Shown one piece after another: positions 37,840-47,873 of a stretch of DNA of 64,000 nt. The position numbers were made by a program, and so were the translations under genes. Each line of letters begins with the position of its first letter. Positions within the stretch are counted from its first letter, which is position 1. The DNA lies in NCBI GenBank assembly GCA_028551475.1, contig CM052362.1, forward strand, positions 380,166 through 444,165, in the 5' to 3' direction. The notes beneath the pieces were generated by a model, which made no database searches, was not told the DNA's origin, and saw nothing but the letters and a program-made list of their open reading frames with translations. The DNA comes from Casuarina equisetifolia (lineage: Eukaryota > Streptophyta > Magnoliopsida > Fagales > Casuarinaceae).

Positions 37840-38100
37840 CATCGACAGTGGTTGAATTGTCAGAGACGTAAGCCATTCAGTAAAGTTAGAGATCCCCCGA
37901 GGATGGAGAACTCTTGAGAAAATGAAGCAGATGGTACTGGATAGGCATAGCTGACCTGTTCGCCCACAAAGAACAAAAGAAAAAGAGTATGATAAGAGCA
38001 GAGCTGAAATCGGAATATGCTCCTTGCGTTGTAAAGAAACAAAAACGTGAGAGACAGACAGAAGTTGCCAGGAATTTGTCTAATTTTCTCGCCCACTTAC
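37840..38100. repeat. CYP74 upstream block, copy B (single-unit form)
   Basis: Related to the other upstream blocks: TGGTTGAATTGTCAGAGACG at 37850, then CAGTAAAGTTAGAGATC, CCCCGAGGA and a TTGTAAAGAAACAAAAACG-like end. Unlike copies A, C and D it has only one of the two 56-bp units, so it may keep the older state. It lies about 700-900 bp upstream of CYP74 copy 3. Confidence 0.65.
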
Positions 38101-38666
38101 TTTGAATAGACAATATCAAAATAATTTGAGTCGCCCTAGCTTCAAATTTATAATTTATTTTGTCATTATCTGAGTCTAATAATGTCCTACAGGTACGATG
38201 TTTCTGTTTTCTAGCGACCAATTTTATAAGGGAGAACGAACCTTTCTATGTTTTTAATATCTATCAAAAGCATAATCAAATCTCTTGCTCGGGGGGAAAG
38301 TTGAAGTTCTTGAGTCCAATTTGTTCGTCAATTGAGTGAAGTTGTAAAACTGAAACGGGTTTAGCAGAAGTATGGATTGAGAGTCGAGCGAAATCTTAGT
38401 TTTGCATGAAGATTTCTTGAATCATGCTCTCTACTTTGATTACATCGCTTGATGCTACAGTTTTTCAATATTCAAATTATAACAAGCTCAAAAATTTAGT
38501 AGTGTTTCGTATGAAGTCTTTAGGACCTCTAGTTTGGAGAGACGTGGTGGGAAACAGAATTATAAGTGGGCGTTGATGGATTGACTAAGAATAATAATAA
38601 TAAAAAAAACACTTAATTAGAATAAATGGTAGTTTTCTGGTTACAAATTTCGTCACGTTGTAAAAG
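38101..38666. other. Upstream region of CYP74 copy 3
   Basis: Non-coding. The part 38498-38666 aligns with 63581-63688 upstream of copy 4, at clearly reduced identity and with gaps: TGTTTCGTATGAAGTC here against TGTTTCGTGTGGAGAC there. Confidence 0.55.
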
Positions 38667-38978
38667 AGGCTTGCCTAAACCGACCTACTATTGCACTATA
38701 AAAGCCAAAGGATCGTTGAAGAGCCAATCCATTTCCTTCCTCAACACCGAGGGTTACTCATCTTCAATACTACCAACCATGTCTGAGAATTCTAGCTCAT
38801 CTCCGTTCAATCTCCCGTTGAAGCCCATCCCCGGCGACTATGGCCTACCCTTTTTTGGACCGATCAAAGACCGTCTAGACTACTACTACAACCAAGGGCA
38901 GGAAAACTTCTTCCGAACCCGGATGGAGAAACACCAATCCACCGTCTTGCGAACAAATATGCCTCCGGGGCCTTTCAT
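38667..38978 (+). repeat. 312-bp tract identical to 63689-64000
   Basis: By direct reading every base from 38667 (AGGCTTGCC) to 38978 equals 63689-64000. The tract holds the core promoter, leader and first 66 codons of CYP74 copies 3 and 4. Its right end is set only by the window edge. Confidence 0.95.
38696..38704 (+). promoter_or_regulatory. TATA box of CYP74 copy 3
   Basis: ACTATAAAAGCC lies about 80 bp upstream of the ATG, giving a leader of roughly 50 nt. The same element precedes copy 4 (63718-63726). It is not present at the corresponding place in copy 2. Confidence 0.65.
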
Positions 38979-40227
38979 GGCCTCCGATCCCAGAGTCATC
39001 GCTCTCCTTGATGCTGTTAGCTTTCCCATTCTTTTTGACACATCAAAAGTTGAAAAACTCAACGTCTTTGACGGCACTTTCATGCCTTCCACGGCCTTCA
39101 CCGGGGGCTACCGTGTTTGTTCTTTTCTTGACCCTTCTGAAACCAACCACACCCTTCTCAAACGCTGGTTTTTCTCCCTTCTCGCTAGCCGACACGATAG
39201 ATTCATTCCGCTCTTCCAAAACTGCTTGTCTCAGCTTTTCATCGACCTGGAAGGTGAGCTATCAGGGAAAGCCGGCAAAGCAGATTTCAACACTATTAGT
39301 GACAACGCGTCTTTCAACTTCGTGTTTAGGCTCTTCTGTGATCAAAACCCTTCAGACACAAACCTCGGATCAGACGGACCCAAACTCTTAAACCCCTGGT
39401 TGCTTTTCCAACTCGCGCCGTTGGTAACGCTAGGGTTGCCCAAGTGGTTAAACTTTCTTGAAGATTTATTCTTGCACACGATCCCTTTACCAGCATTTCT
39501 AGTGAAATCCAGTTACAACAAGATTTACAAAGCGTTTTACAAGTCAACGGAGCCAATTTTAGATGAAGCTGCAAAGGTTTATAAGATTGAAAAGGATGAA
39601 GCTTGCCATAACTTGGTGTTCTTGGCTGGTTTTAATGGATACGGTGGAATGAAGCTCTTTTTCCCCGATTTGATCAAGTGGGTTGGATTAGCGGGAGAGA
39701 AGTTACACCGGCAGTTGGCCGATGAGATCCGGAGCGTTGTTAAAGAGGAAGGTGGGATCACTTTCTCTGCGTTGAGTAAGATGACTTTGACAAACTCAGT
39801 GGTCTACGAAGCATTGAGAATCGAACCTCCGATCCCCTTACAGTACGGCAAGGCAAAAGAGGATATGGTGATCTATAGCCATGATGCTGCTTTTGAGATA
39901 AAGAAGGGCGAGATGATCTTTGGATATCAGCGATTAGCCACGAAGGATCCCAAGATTTTTGAGAATGCTGAGGAGTTTGTTGGCGATAGATTTGTGGGCG
40001 AGGGAGAGAAGCTGCTGAAGTACGTATACTGGTCAAACGGACGTGAGACTGATGCTCCGAGGGTGGAGGATAAGCAGTGTCCGGGGAAGGATCTAATGGT
40101 GACATTAGCTAGGGTAATGCTGGCGGAGTTTTTCCTCCGTTATGACACATTTACGATTGAGGCTGGAACGTTGCTTTTGGGAGCATCGGTGACGTTCAAG
40201 TCGGTGACCAAAGCTGGCAGCATTTGA
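38779..40227 (+). CDS. CYP74C: CYP74C-type fatty-acid hydroperoxide P450, copy 3, intact, 482 aa
   Basis: This is the only complete CYP74 reading frame in the window, intronless as is usual for the family. It starts at ATG 38779, the first one after the TATA box; the frame is open upstream but that part is leader. Landmarks: Pro-rich hinge [11 protein letters not shown] (about 12-22), substrate region NVFDGTFMPS (Phe97), I-helix AGFNGYGGM (Asn286), YEALRIEPP, the NGRETDAP region and heme loop KQCPGKD with Cys434. No transit peptide is seen, so it is probably cytosolic or membrane-associated, unlike plastid CYP74A/B. Residues ACHNLVF and GGMK favour the CYP74C subfamily (9/13-hydroperoxide lyase or 9-AOS-like enzymes). 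Two sites differ from copies 1 and 2: Phe replaces Leu at 97, and Gly replaces Ala after Asn286. The activity cannot be read with certainty from sequence. Confidence 0.92.
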   Translation: MSENSSSSPFNLPLKPIPGDYGLPFFGPIKDRLDYYYNQGQENFFRTRMEKHQSTVLRTNMPPGPFMASDPRVIALLDAVSFPILFDTSKVEKLNVFDGTFMPSTAFTGGYRVCSFLDPSETNHTLLKRWFFSLLASRHDRFIPLFQNCLSQLFIDLEGELSGKAGKADFNTISDNASFNFVFRLFCDQNPSDTNLGSDGPKLLNPWLLFQLAPLVTLGLPKWLNFLEDLFLHTIPLPAFLVKSSYNKIYKAFYKSTEPILDEAAKVYKIEKDEACHNLVFLAGFNGYGGMKLFFPDLIKWVGLAGEKLHRQLADEIRSVVKEEGGITFSALSKMTLTNSVVYEALRIEPPIPLQYGKAKEDMVIYSHDAAFEIKKGEMIFGYQRLATKDPKIFENAEEFVGDRFVGEGEKLLKYVYWSNGRETDAPRVEDKQCPGKDLMVTLARVMLAEFFLRYDTFTIEAGTLLLGASVTFKSVTKAGSI

Positions 40228-41214
40228 TTTGTGTCAGCTACAAACCTTGTCCCTCTTGTTGTGTGCAGTTATTATTTGTCTGTAGAAGTTGAAGTTTGCA
40301 TGGAGATCAGATCGCTTGATCATTACATGAGTGGTAGGAATGCTTAAGATTGTGTTTGGTTGTCATTTTATTTTCGATGGATTTGCCTTTTGAGTTTTCT
40401 CTAAAATTGTAAGTAACATTGTTTTATAAGTTTGTTATTTGAATAAAAGCATTTTCTCTACTCAATTTACCCTCTTAGTATTTTTTTTTCTTATTACGAA
40501 CATAATAAACTTGTACATTGAGTGTCAAATCTAGAATTAAAAAGTCCCATATAACACTTGCCACCAATTGAACTAGACATTTAACAACAAAAGTTTGATA
40601 AACAAAACTAAAATAATCAATACTATGAGATTAATCCTTATCTTCTTTCTACTTTGCATTTTGAAGAGATGATTTAGAATCTAATGGTGAACGATCTACT
40701 TCATGCTCAGTCATGTTGAACTAAAAAACTCAACACCTAATGCAAATCAACGAAGCTCCATGTCAGACAGCACAAAGGAAGATCAGTCAACAATAGTTGC
40801 TAAGGACGTAAAGGAGCAACACGACACACAAAGCAATCTCCCATAGATCCCCAACACCCGAGACCGCCAGCTAAAGATAGATTGCCCACAAAATTGAGCA
40901 ATTTCCCAGAGATCGCTCGAGCAAGAAATCACCAACAAGAGCAAGGTTGACTACTTGCCCGACAGTTTAAGCAGGATTTCCATTCCTAACTTCAACCTCA
41001 AAGCAAAGGGAAGTAAGGGATTTGATAAGAGACTCAGAATCGGCTTGTGAACGCGTGCTACCAGTCAACTAGAATATTTAAAGTCCATACTTCTGTTTGA
41101 TTCTTTGTTGTGTATAAAACCGAGCTGGATATCCCCAATTGTAATCGTCTTTTTCAGTCTTTCCTCGATACAAGTGTAGCACGCTTGGTCTATTTTACAT
41201 TAGTCATACAAGTG
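40228..41214. other. Intergenic after CYP74 copy 3; possible old LTR piece
   Basis: 3' UTR of copy 3, then AT-rich DNA. The part 40700-41210 is GC-richer and ends with GTGTATAAAACCGAGCTGG and an AATTGTAATCG-like stretch, resembling the promoter end of an LTR, but no partner copy or border was found. Nothing coding is seen. Confidence 0.4.
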
Positions 41215-42560
41215 GCCCTTAATTTATCTGGCGGGATCCATTATTCAAATTCTGGTGCCCTGTTGTTGCTTTTAAACTTTTAACTTTTGGACAATCCTAT
41301 GGTCTCATGGTATAATGTTTTATAGATGTAGAAGATGATTGATCTTAATGCTCACTATCATTATTGTTAGAGCAGAAGGAGTCCATGCGCCTAGAAGCAC
41401 GTGTAGCCCACGCACAAAACATGTCAGCTCTAGCAACTCGGGAGCGACCTATGAATAAACCCGTGACCCACAAGTGATCCACGAGGTGAACCGACTACAC
41501 ATTTCTCACTCCTGCAGAACTTTCGCTACCGCCGATTGGAAATCTTCACCAGATTTCCATGGAATCTTTGTAATTAATCAAGTTTTCCTATTTTGATTTA
41601 ATCGTACTCACTATACATATAATTTTTGTATAAATCCGTAATTGAATTAGAAAATTATCAATCAAAATTAAACAACTTTCTCCTTTTGCCATTCTTTCTC
41701 TTTCTCGTGTTTTTCAATAATCCTAGGGTTCCGATGATCCTAGTTTTTCCTTTTCTTTCAATAATTAAACTACTGAATTTTGGATATACCAAAACTTTAT
41801 TACTTCAATCAAGTTCATGAAATGACACTGTGGTTTAGATGAGAAAAATAAAGGGTTCTACAATTTATTTTTCTCACAAAATCTTGTGATACAAACTATC
41901 TTATTCATAGTTTATTTTATTTGGTGGAGGATAAGGTGACAGAAGCATAACATACTTATCTGTCACCAACATACTCATCCGTCTTCTCTCCCTCACTTGC
42001 AGAAACAGCGACTTGTAATTCATTTACCAAAACTACATGTTTATTTGTAAAGTAGTGTGGAATAAAATCATGGCTTTCTTGGCAATCGGTGTTTCTCGAT
42101 TCTTGTGATTCTCGGTCAATGAAGAAATTCATTGTGCACTCCGCTTTTCACTTTTTCACTCGTATAAAGGAGCCATCCTGTACATACTCTGAAAAAAAAA
42201 AAGAAAGAATATCATGTTGTATAAAATGTAGTATGGTTTTCATCGAATCTGATAGGTTGGAGACTATCTTCAGAAAGCATATGGCTCCAATTAAAAGAGC
42301 TTATTTTGAAAAATATACCTAAGGAAAATGCTACCATTCTACTTAAAAACAATAGAAAATGAAGACGAAAACATCATCACTAACTATAGAATTCAAACAA
42401 AAGTCCCGAATAAGGAAAATCTTTTGACTTTATTTGAAATCCGTAGTTTTGGTTAGGAGGTTATACGCTGATAACGAAACACGTTCTCATGACACTCTAG
42501 AGAGAGTTTACCCACATGTAGTGTTGGATATTATGCAATTAGCAACGTGAATGCATTACT
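41215..42560. repeat. Duplicated intergenic block, copy 3 of 3, with an insertion
   Basis: Matches 27760-28530: CCTTAATTTATCTGG with GGATCCATTATT (41217), GATGATTGATCTTAATG, GGGTTCTACAATTTATT (41853), TTTTCATCGAATCTGATAGG (42238) and GATATTATGCAA (42530). About 450 bp from 41369 (TTAGAGCAGAAGG) to about 41815 is absent from the 27-kb copy and looks inserted. No clear borders of a known element are seen there. Confidence 0.65.
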
Positions 42561-43569
42561 ACAAGACAGGGTTTGGCTGTTTATTATCTTCTTTTTTCCT
42601 CTTTCTTTTAAGCCCAAGTGCAATATCATCAAGAAATTATATACATACATAAATATATTTAGATACTTTAGATTCTTTTGTTAATCTTTTCATGGAAATT
42701 CAACAAAATTGTTTTTACCTTAATATTTTAAGTTATAAGCTTCAGATAAGGAAGGGAAAAATCTTTCATCTTAGTCATAAATCAATTTTTATATTCTTTT
42801 TTCTTTTCTTTTCTTTTTTTATTTAAAAAAGGCAAAGGGTTGTCACTCTCTGTCTGCTTTGGTTTCGTCACTCCTCCAATCAGGTTTGTCCACTGAAGGC
42901 CTAACATCGGCCTAATATTAGAGTCCAAGAACTTAATTTGCCTGAGGCCCAAGCGTTTAGCTTCCCGTCCATGTGCAAGATTAACTTGTGAGAGGTGTTC
43001 CACTCTCGTCGTGGTTCGTTTTCAATTAGGAGCATTTTTCTTGTGGTTTCGGTGAAACCTGAGCTACATTTGGTTTATGAGGAAAGAGGAAAATCTAAAT
43101 TCGTGCAAAAGGAAATAGACTCACAGCAGTTGTAGTAGACGAGGGGTTAGATTAGTTGTCCTTCATAGTGAAAGAAATTTCCTTGAAAGCTGGCGGGTCG
43201 CTGCTGCTGCTGCTGCAATGCTTCTTTGCCGCAGATTACATGACTTCCTCCTCAAAGCAACGACATGTTCCAATGTCGGTGGCCGTGCCTCATCTTAGAC
43301 TCCATTTTTCAGATCTCATGCCTTCTGTCAGTGCCTCCATTTGTCAATCATCTTAGCCTTCCCAGTTCCACATCCGAATCTGACAAAGGCTGAGTTGGAG
43401 ATTGGTAGGTCCAAGTGATTTGTTGGGTTCGTTAATCCCCACGTTTTCTCCGATCAGTTTGGAGTTGGATGATTCTGCCTGAGACCCATGCATGGCTGGT
43501 TCGACTTGTGTTGACAGTGCGTGATAGGCAAGGAATGCATTTCCGGTTTGTGTTGCTGGTGGAGTCATC

Positions 43570-43720
43570 AAGCCTTCTTCATTGTTTATCATTTGTGCTG
43601 GATCGTCCATCCAAGTCCATCTAAGGCACTCGTTTTTTCCATTCGTGGCACAATCCCACAGTTGTTGTTCAGATATTGTGATTAAGTTTTGATCTTCATG
43701 ATCCCCTCTATTGATGCCGC
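43570..43720 (-). pseudogene. Possible papain-like cysteine protease fragment
   Basis: On the minus strand an open frame (43353-43811) contains LITISEQQLWDC followed some 15 residues later by WMDDPAQMINNEEGLMT. In papain-family (C1A) proteases a SEQQLxDC segment is followed at similar spacing by GGWMDDAFxYI and an N-x-GL-x-T/E segment, so this looks like a piece of such a gene. The catalytic Cys and His regions are not visible, and the conserved Cys/Gly run between the two motifs is damaged. It lies in DNA foreign to the PAC2 copy. A chance match is possible. Confidence 0.35.
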
Positions 43721-43800
43721 TGCTGAAAATGCCCAGCAACATCTTGCATACAAAAAAACCATGGTATAGGTCTTGGTAGAACAGTAATTGGTATCTAGTT

Positions 43801-46800
43801 TGTTGAAGCAATTGTTAATGAGAATATCACGTTGCCAAAATAATCATGTTACCAATAATAGAGGATACTGTGCTTTAATGTAAATATATTCAATATATCG
43901 CAGTAATTAGGTTTTCCATATATAGGTAGCTCTAGTCTTGTATATAAGCATGTTAGAGATATGTAATTAGGCACTGCAATATCAATCATATTCACAAATT
44001 CCTACTCGTTGTCTTCTCTTTCCAATATGGTATCTAAAGCCTAACGTTTCTGTGCTACTATTTGCTTTAGCACATTTTTTTTTCTTTTTAACCTTTCACT
44101 CTAGTGGTGTTGAATTTGTTACAGCTTTTTCCCTTTTTTTTTTTCTCTTCTCTTACCTGTTTAATTCATTTTTTGGCCTACCCCTAGCCGTCACTTGTAT
44201 TACCCATTACCTTACCCAACCTAACCCTGACTCGCTTGGCCTAACTGTTTACTGTTTTGCCCTTTGCCCCTTTCTGTATTCACGAAATCACCACCTGAAC
44301 CCTAGCTGCTGCACCATGGTCGATTTTGTCACTAGAAATGCCAATTCTACCGTGTTTCGTGAGCTCTACCTCCTTATTGTTGCCGATTTGCAAACCGGTA
44401 GCATCATTTCTTACCGATTAATTGGCAAAAGCAACTATCATCTTTGGGCAGATCAAATCCACATCATCTTACTCGCTTGGAACAAACTGGGTTTTCTCAC
44501 TGGACCTCTGCTGTGACCAGAGGGAGATGGCGACGACGGGTAGTGTTAGGGCCAATGTCATGCTACTGTCAAGACTTGGTTGATTAATTCTATCGATTTA
44601 TTTATGGAAAACATGGTTTCTCACCAAAAGATGGTCACCAAAGCTTAGTCCCTTCTATGCAATTTGTTCGAAAAGATTTATGGAACTTAGTGTTATGGCC
44701 TCCAAGGAGGCATTGTTGACCTTAAGCTTGCCGATGGTTGCACTAGCAATGATTTAACTTGATTCTATGTTTGTCTACGCAATCTGTGGGGGGATCTTAA
44801 TGCTCAGCAGCCCTTTGTTTAGTGCTCCTACAAGGTTGCACATGCAAAATAAACGACCATCTTCGTGAGCGTGATGAGGAAGATAGGTCAATGAAATTTT
44901 TGATTGGTTTACCAAACAAGTTCATTAACCTTCAGACAAACATCCTTTCTCGAGACTCTTTACCATCTCTAGAGCGCACATATGCAATGTCGAAGGAAGA
45001 ACTTTAGCAATGCATTGACTTTGATGGCTAGTGATGCATCTAGGTTCACCAAACTTCGCTACAACATTGGCAACCTTTCTAGTGGTAGCGGCAGTGACTC
45101 CTTTGGCTAAGGGCTCCCTTCCCTACTTAGACACCCTACTACCTTACACAGTCTTAGTGGGCCAGGTGGGCTAGGAAGGCTTGGTGGACTTGGGCACTCC
45201 TTTCACGAGCCCAACTCCATTAGGTTTGATTCCCATTTGGGCTCTAAGGCCCAATGTTCCTATTGTAAAAAGCTTGGACACGTTAAAGAGTCCTACTTTT
45301 TACTTGTTGGGTACCTATCGAGTTGAAGGCCTAAATAGCATGGTGGATCTTGTTGCAAGCCCAATGGGTCCAGTCTTGCAGCTCACCATACCAGCCTTGA
45401 TGTTGTATTGTAGCCCAACCCAATGGGTTTTAGGTTGCAACATCCAGACACCCTCTATGCTCATAGTGGGCCTTCTTTTTATGGCAGCCCATCACCACCA
45501 CCTTACCCCAATATAGACCTATTAGGCCCTACTTCTCTTGCTCCTAGAAGTGTTATTGGTGGCTCTGATAGTCTTAATTTAACCTCTGATCATCAATAAA
45601 AATTAATGGCACTTTTCAATGAGACGGGCCCCCTGACCTAAGTGCTAATTTCATATGTATTATTTCTTCACTTGCTTCATTTTCATCTAATTGGATTATT
45701 AATTTAGGGGCTAGCGACCACTTCACTTGTGATTTGCATATTATAGATTCTCATCATCCATGTGCAACTCCAATATTTATTTGTTTACCTGATCAAACTT
45801 GTAGCCATGTCATTCATTTTGGGGATTTTAAACCTTACTCACATTTGCATCTTAAAAATGTCCTTTTTGCTTCATGATTTTGGCATAATCTTTTATCCAT
45901 CTCAAAACTAACCCATGAAAATAATTGTGTTGACCTTTTTTTCAACAATTTTTGTGTTTTCCAAGACTGTATGATTGAGGTGTTGATTGGGCTCAGTAAA
46001 GGTAAAAGGAGACTTTACTTTTTGTGTCCTATTATTTCGCAATCTTTCCATTCAGTTTTTTTCCGTTATTTGTCTTCCCTTTGACATGTTTTTTGTAATA
46101 ACAAACAAGTTCCTACTTGCAACTTGGTTTTTCCTAATAACAATTATTCCCTTTGGCACAAACAACTTGGCCATTCTTCTTTGAAATCATATCTTGCCAA
46201 TGGTCATGTTATTTCTTATTTGAATTTTTTTCTCTTGTGATATTTGTCCACTTGCAAAACAAATGTGTACACTTTTTCCTTTGAGTCACTTTGTCATACG
46301 ATCCATTTTTGAACTCATCCACATGGATGTGTAGGGCCCACACAAACACCCTACCCATGATGGTGCTCATTATTTTTTAACTATTGTGGACGATTTCTCC
46401 CATGCTACTTAGACATTCTTTCTCCAATTTAAGAGCCAAGTGTTTTCCAAAATTCAAACTTTCTTTTCTATGGTTTAAACTTAATTTGATTCCACTGTCA
46501 AACACATCTGCTCTGACAATGGCACTGGATTTTTTTTTCTTTTGAACATTTCTCTTTTCTTTGGTCTCAAGGCATTCTTCATGAAAGCTCTTGTGTCCAT
46601 ACTCCCTAGCAAAACGAGATACTTGAGCACAAGCATCGCCATCTCTTGGATGTTGCTCGTGCTTTACTATTCCAATCTCATCTTTTACCTCATTTTTAGG
46701 GTGAGTGTATCCTTACTGCAACTTACCTTATCAATTGCCTTCCTTTTTCTCCTTTAGGTGGGTTCACTCCTTATGAGCATCTTTTTAACAAAAACCCCCA

Positions 46801-47873
46801 TTTCTTGACCATCTTCATGTTTTTGGTTGCTAGTGTTTTGCCACCACTTTAGGTGCTCGTGACAAATTTAGTCCTCGAGTACTTCCCTGTGCTTTTCTTA
46901 GTTATTCCTCATGTCAGAAGGGCTATAAGCTTTATGATCCCACCACTGGAAAATTTTTTATGAGTTATGATGTCATTTTTCAAAAGGATGTTTTTCCTTT
47001 CGCCTTTTAGGAACCCTTGTCCTCCCCTAACAGCCTTGCTCACTCATCCTTTCTTATCATTTTACTTGTGGAATCATACTCTCCTTCATCTTTGCTTATG
47101 GATGACCTCATTTCTCCCAAGCCTTTCTTTCCTAATGTCTCAGTTAAACCACCTCTTTGTCTTCTGCTCTAATCTCCCATTCCACCTACACCTGAGCCGC
47201 CTTGGTCCCCTGTTTTGGACTCTATCCCTTCACCTTTGCCAGCCACTCGTTGCTCCAACCGTCCCACTAAACTTCCCATTTAGACCACTAATTATATTTG
47301 CCCCACTTTGCCTTCTGACTTTTCTACTTCCTTATACCTTATCTCTAATTATATTTCCTCAACCATTGCACCTTACATCACCAACATTTTATTGCCTCTA
47401 TATCTGTCATTGTTGAGCCTTATTTCTTCCATGAGGCCATCAAGGACCCTAATTGGGTTACCGCCATGGATAGTGAGCTCGCCATTCTTGAAGCAAATCA
47501 CACTTGAGATGTGGTCCCTTTTTTCCTTTGATCGACGCACCGTTGGATGTAAATAGGTCCACAAGGTGAAATATTATGCTGATGGTTTTGTTAAGTGCTA
47601 TAGGGCCTATCTCGTGGCTAAAGGCCATAGCTAGTGGGAAGGTTTTGATTATCAAGATACCTTCCCCCCCTGTCAGACATGTCATTGTTTGGCTTTTCAT
47701 TCCTATTGTTGCTGTCCATCACTAGCCTTTATTTCAGATGAATGTTCAGAATGTTTTCCTTCATAAAGACCTTCATGAGGAAGTTTATATGGCACTTCCC
47801 CTCAGATTTTGCAATCAAGGAGAGCATTTGGCTTGTCAATTGCGGAAATCCTTGTATGGGTTGAAGCAAGCCT
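43801..47873 (+). mobile_element. Decayed Ty1/copia element, 5' LTR to RT, 3' part missing
   Basis: The 5' LTR (43801-44027, begins TGTTGAAG) is followed at once by a tRNA-Met-like primer-binding site (TGGTATCTAAAGC, 44028). A gag start with KSNYHLWADQI (about 44430), a damaged zinc knuckle (CSYCKKLGHVKES, about 45260), a damaged protease site (LGASDH, about 45700), integrase pieces (LWHKQLGHSSLKS, about 46150) and RT pieces ending at [12 protein letters not shown] (47873) come in copia order. Dozens of stops and frameshifts are present. The element ends in mid-RT exactly where PAC2 intron-3 sequence begins. The rest of RT, RNase H and the 3' LTR are missing. Confidence 0.85.

Noticed and set aside
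38779..40227. Plastid allene oxide synthase (CYP74A) or plastid HPL (CYP74B)
   Set aside because: No transit peptide, and the ACHNLVF, FNxYGGMK and KQCPGKD residues fit CYP74C better than CYP74A (KQCAGKD) or CYP74B.
47308..47700. Open frames on both strands near 47.4 kb as genes
   Set aside because: They overlap degenerate copia RT sequence (GCK-type block and following region).
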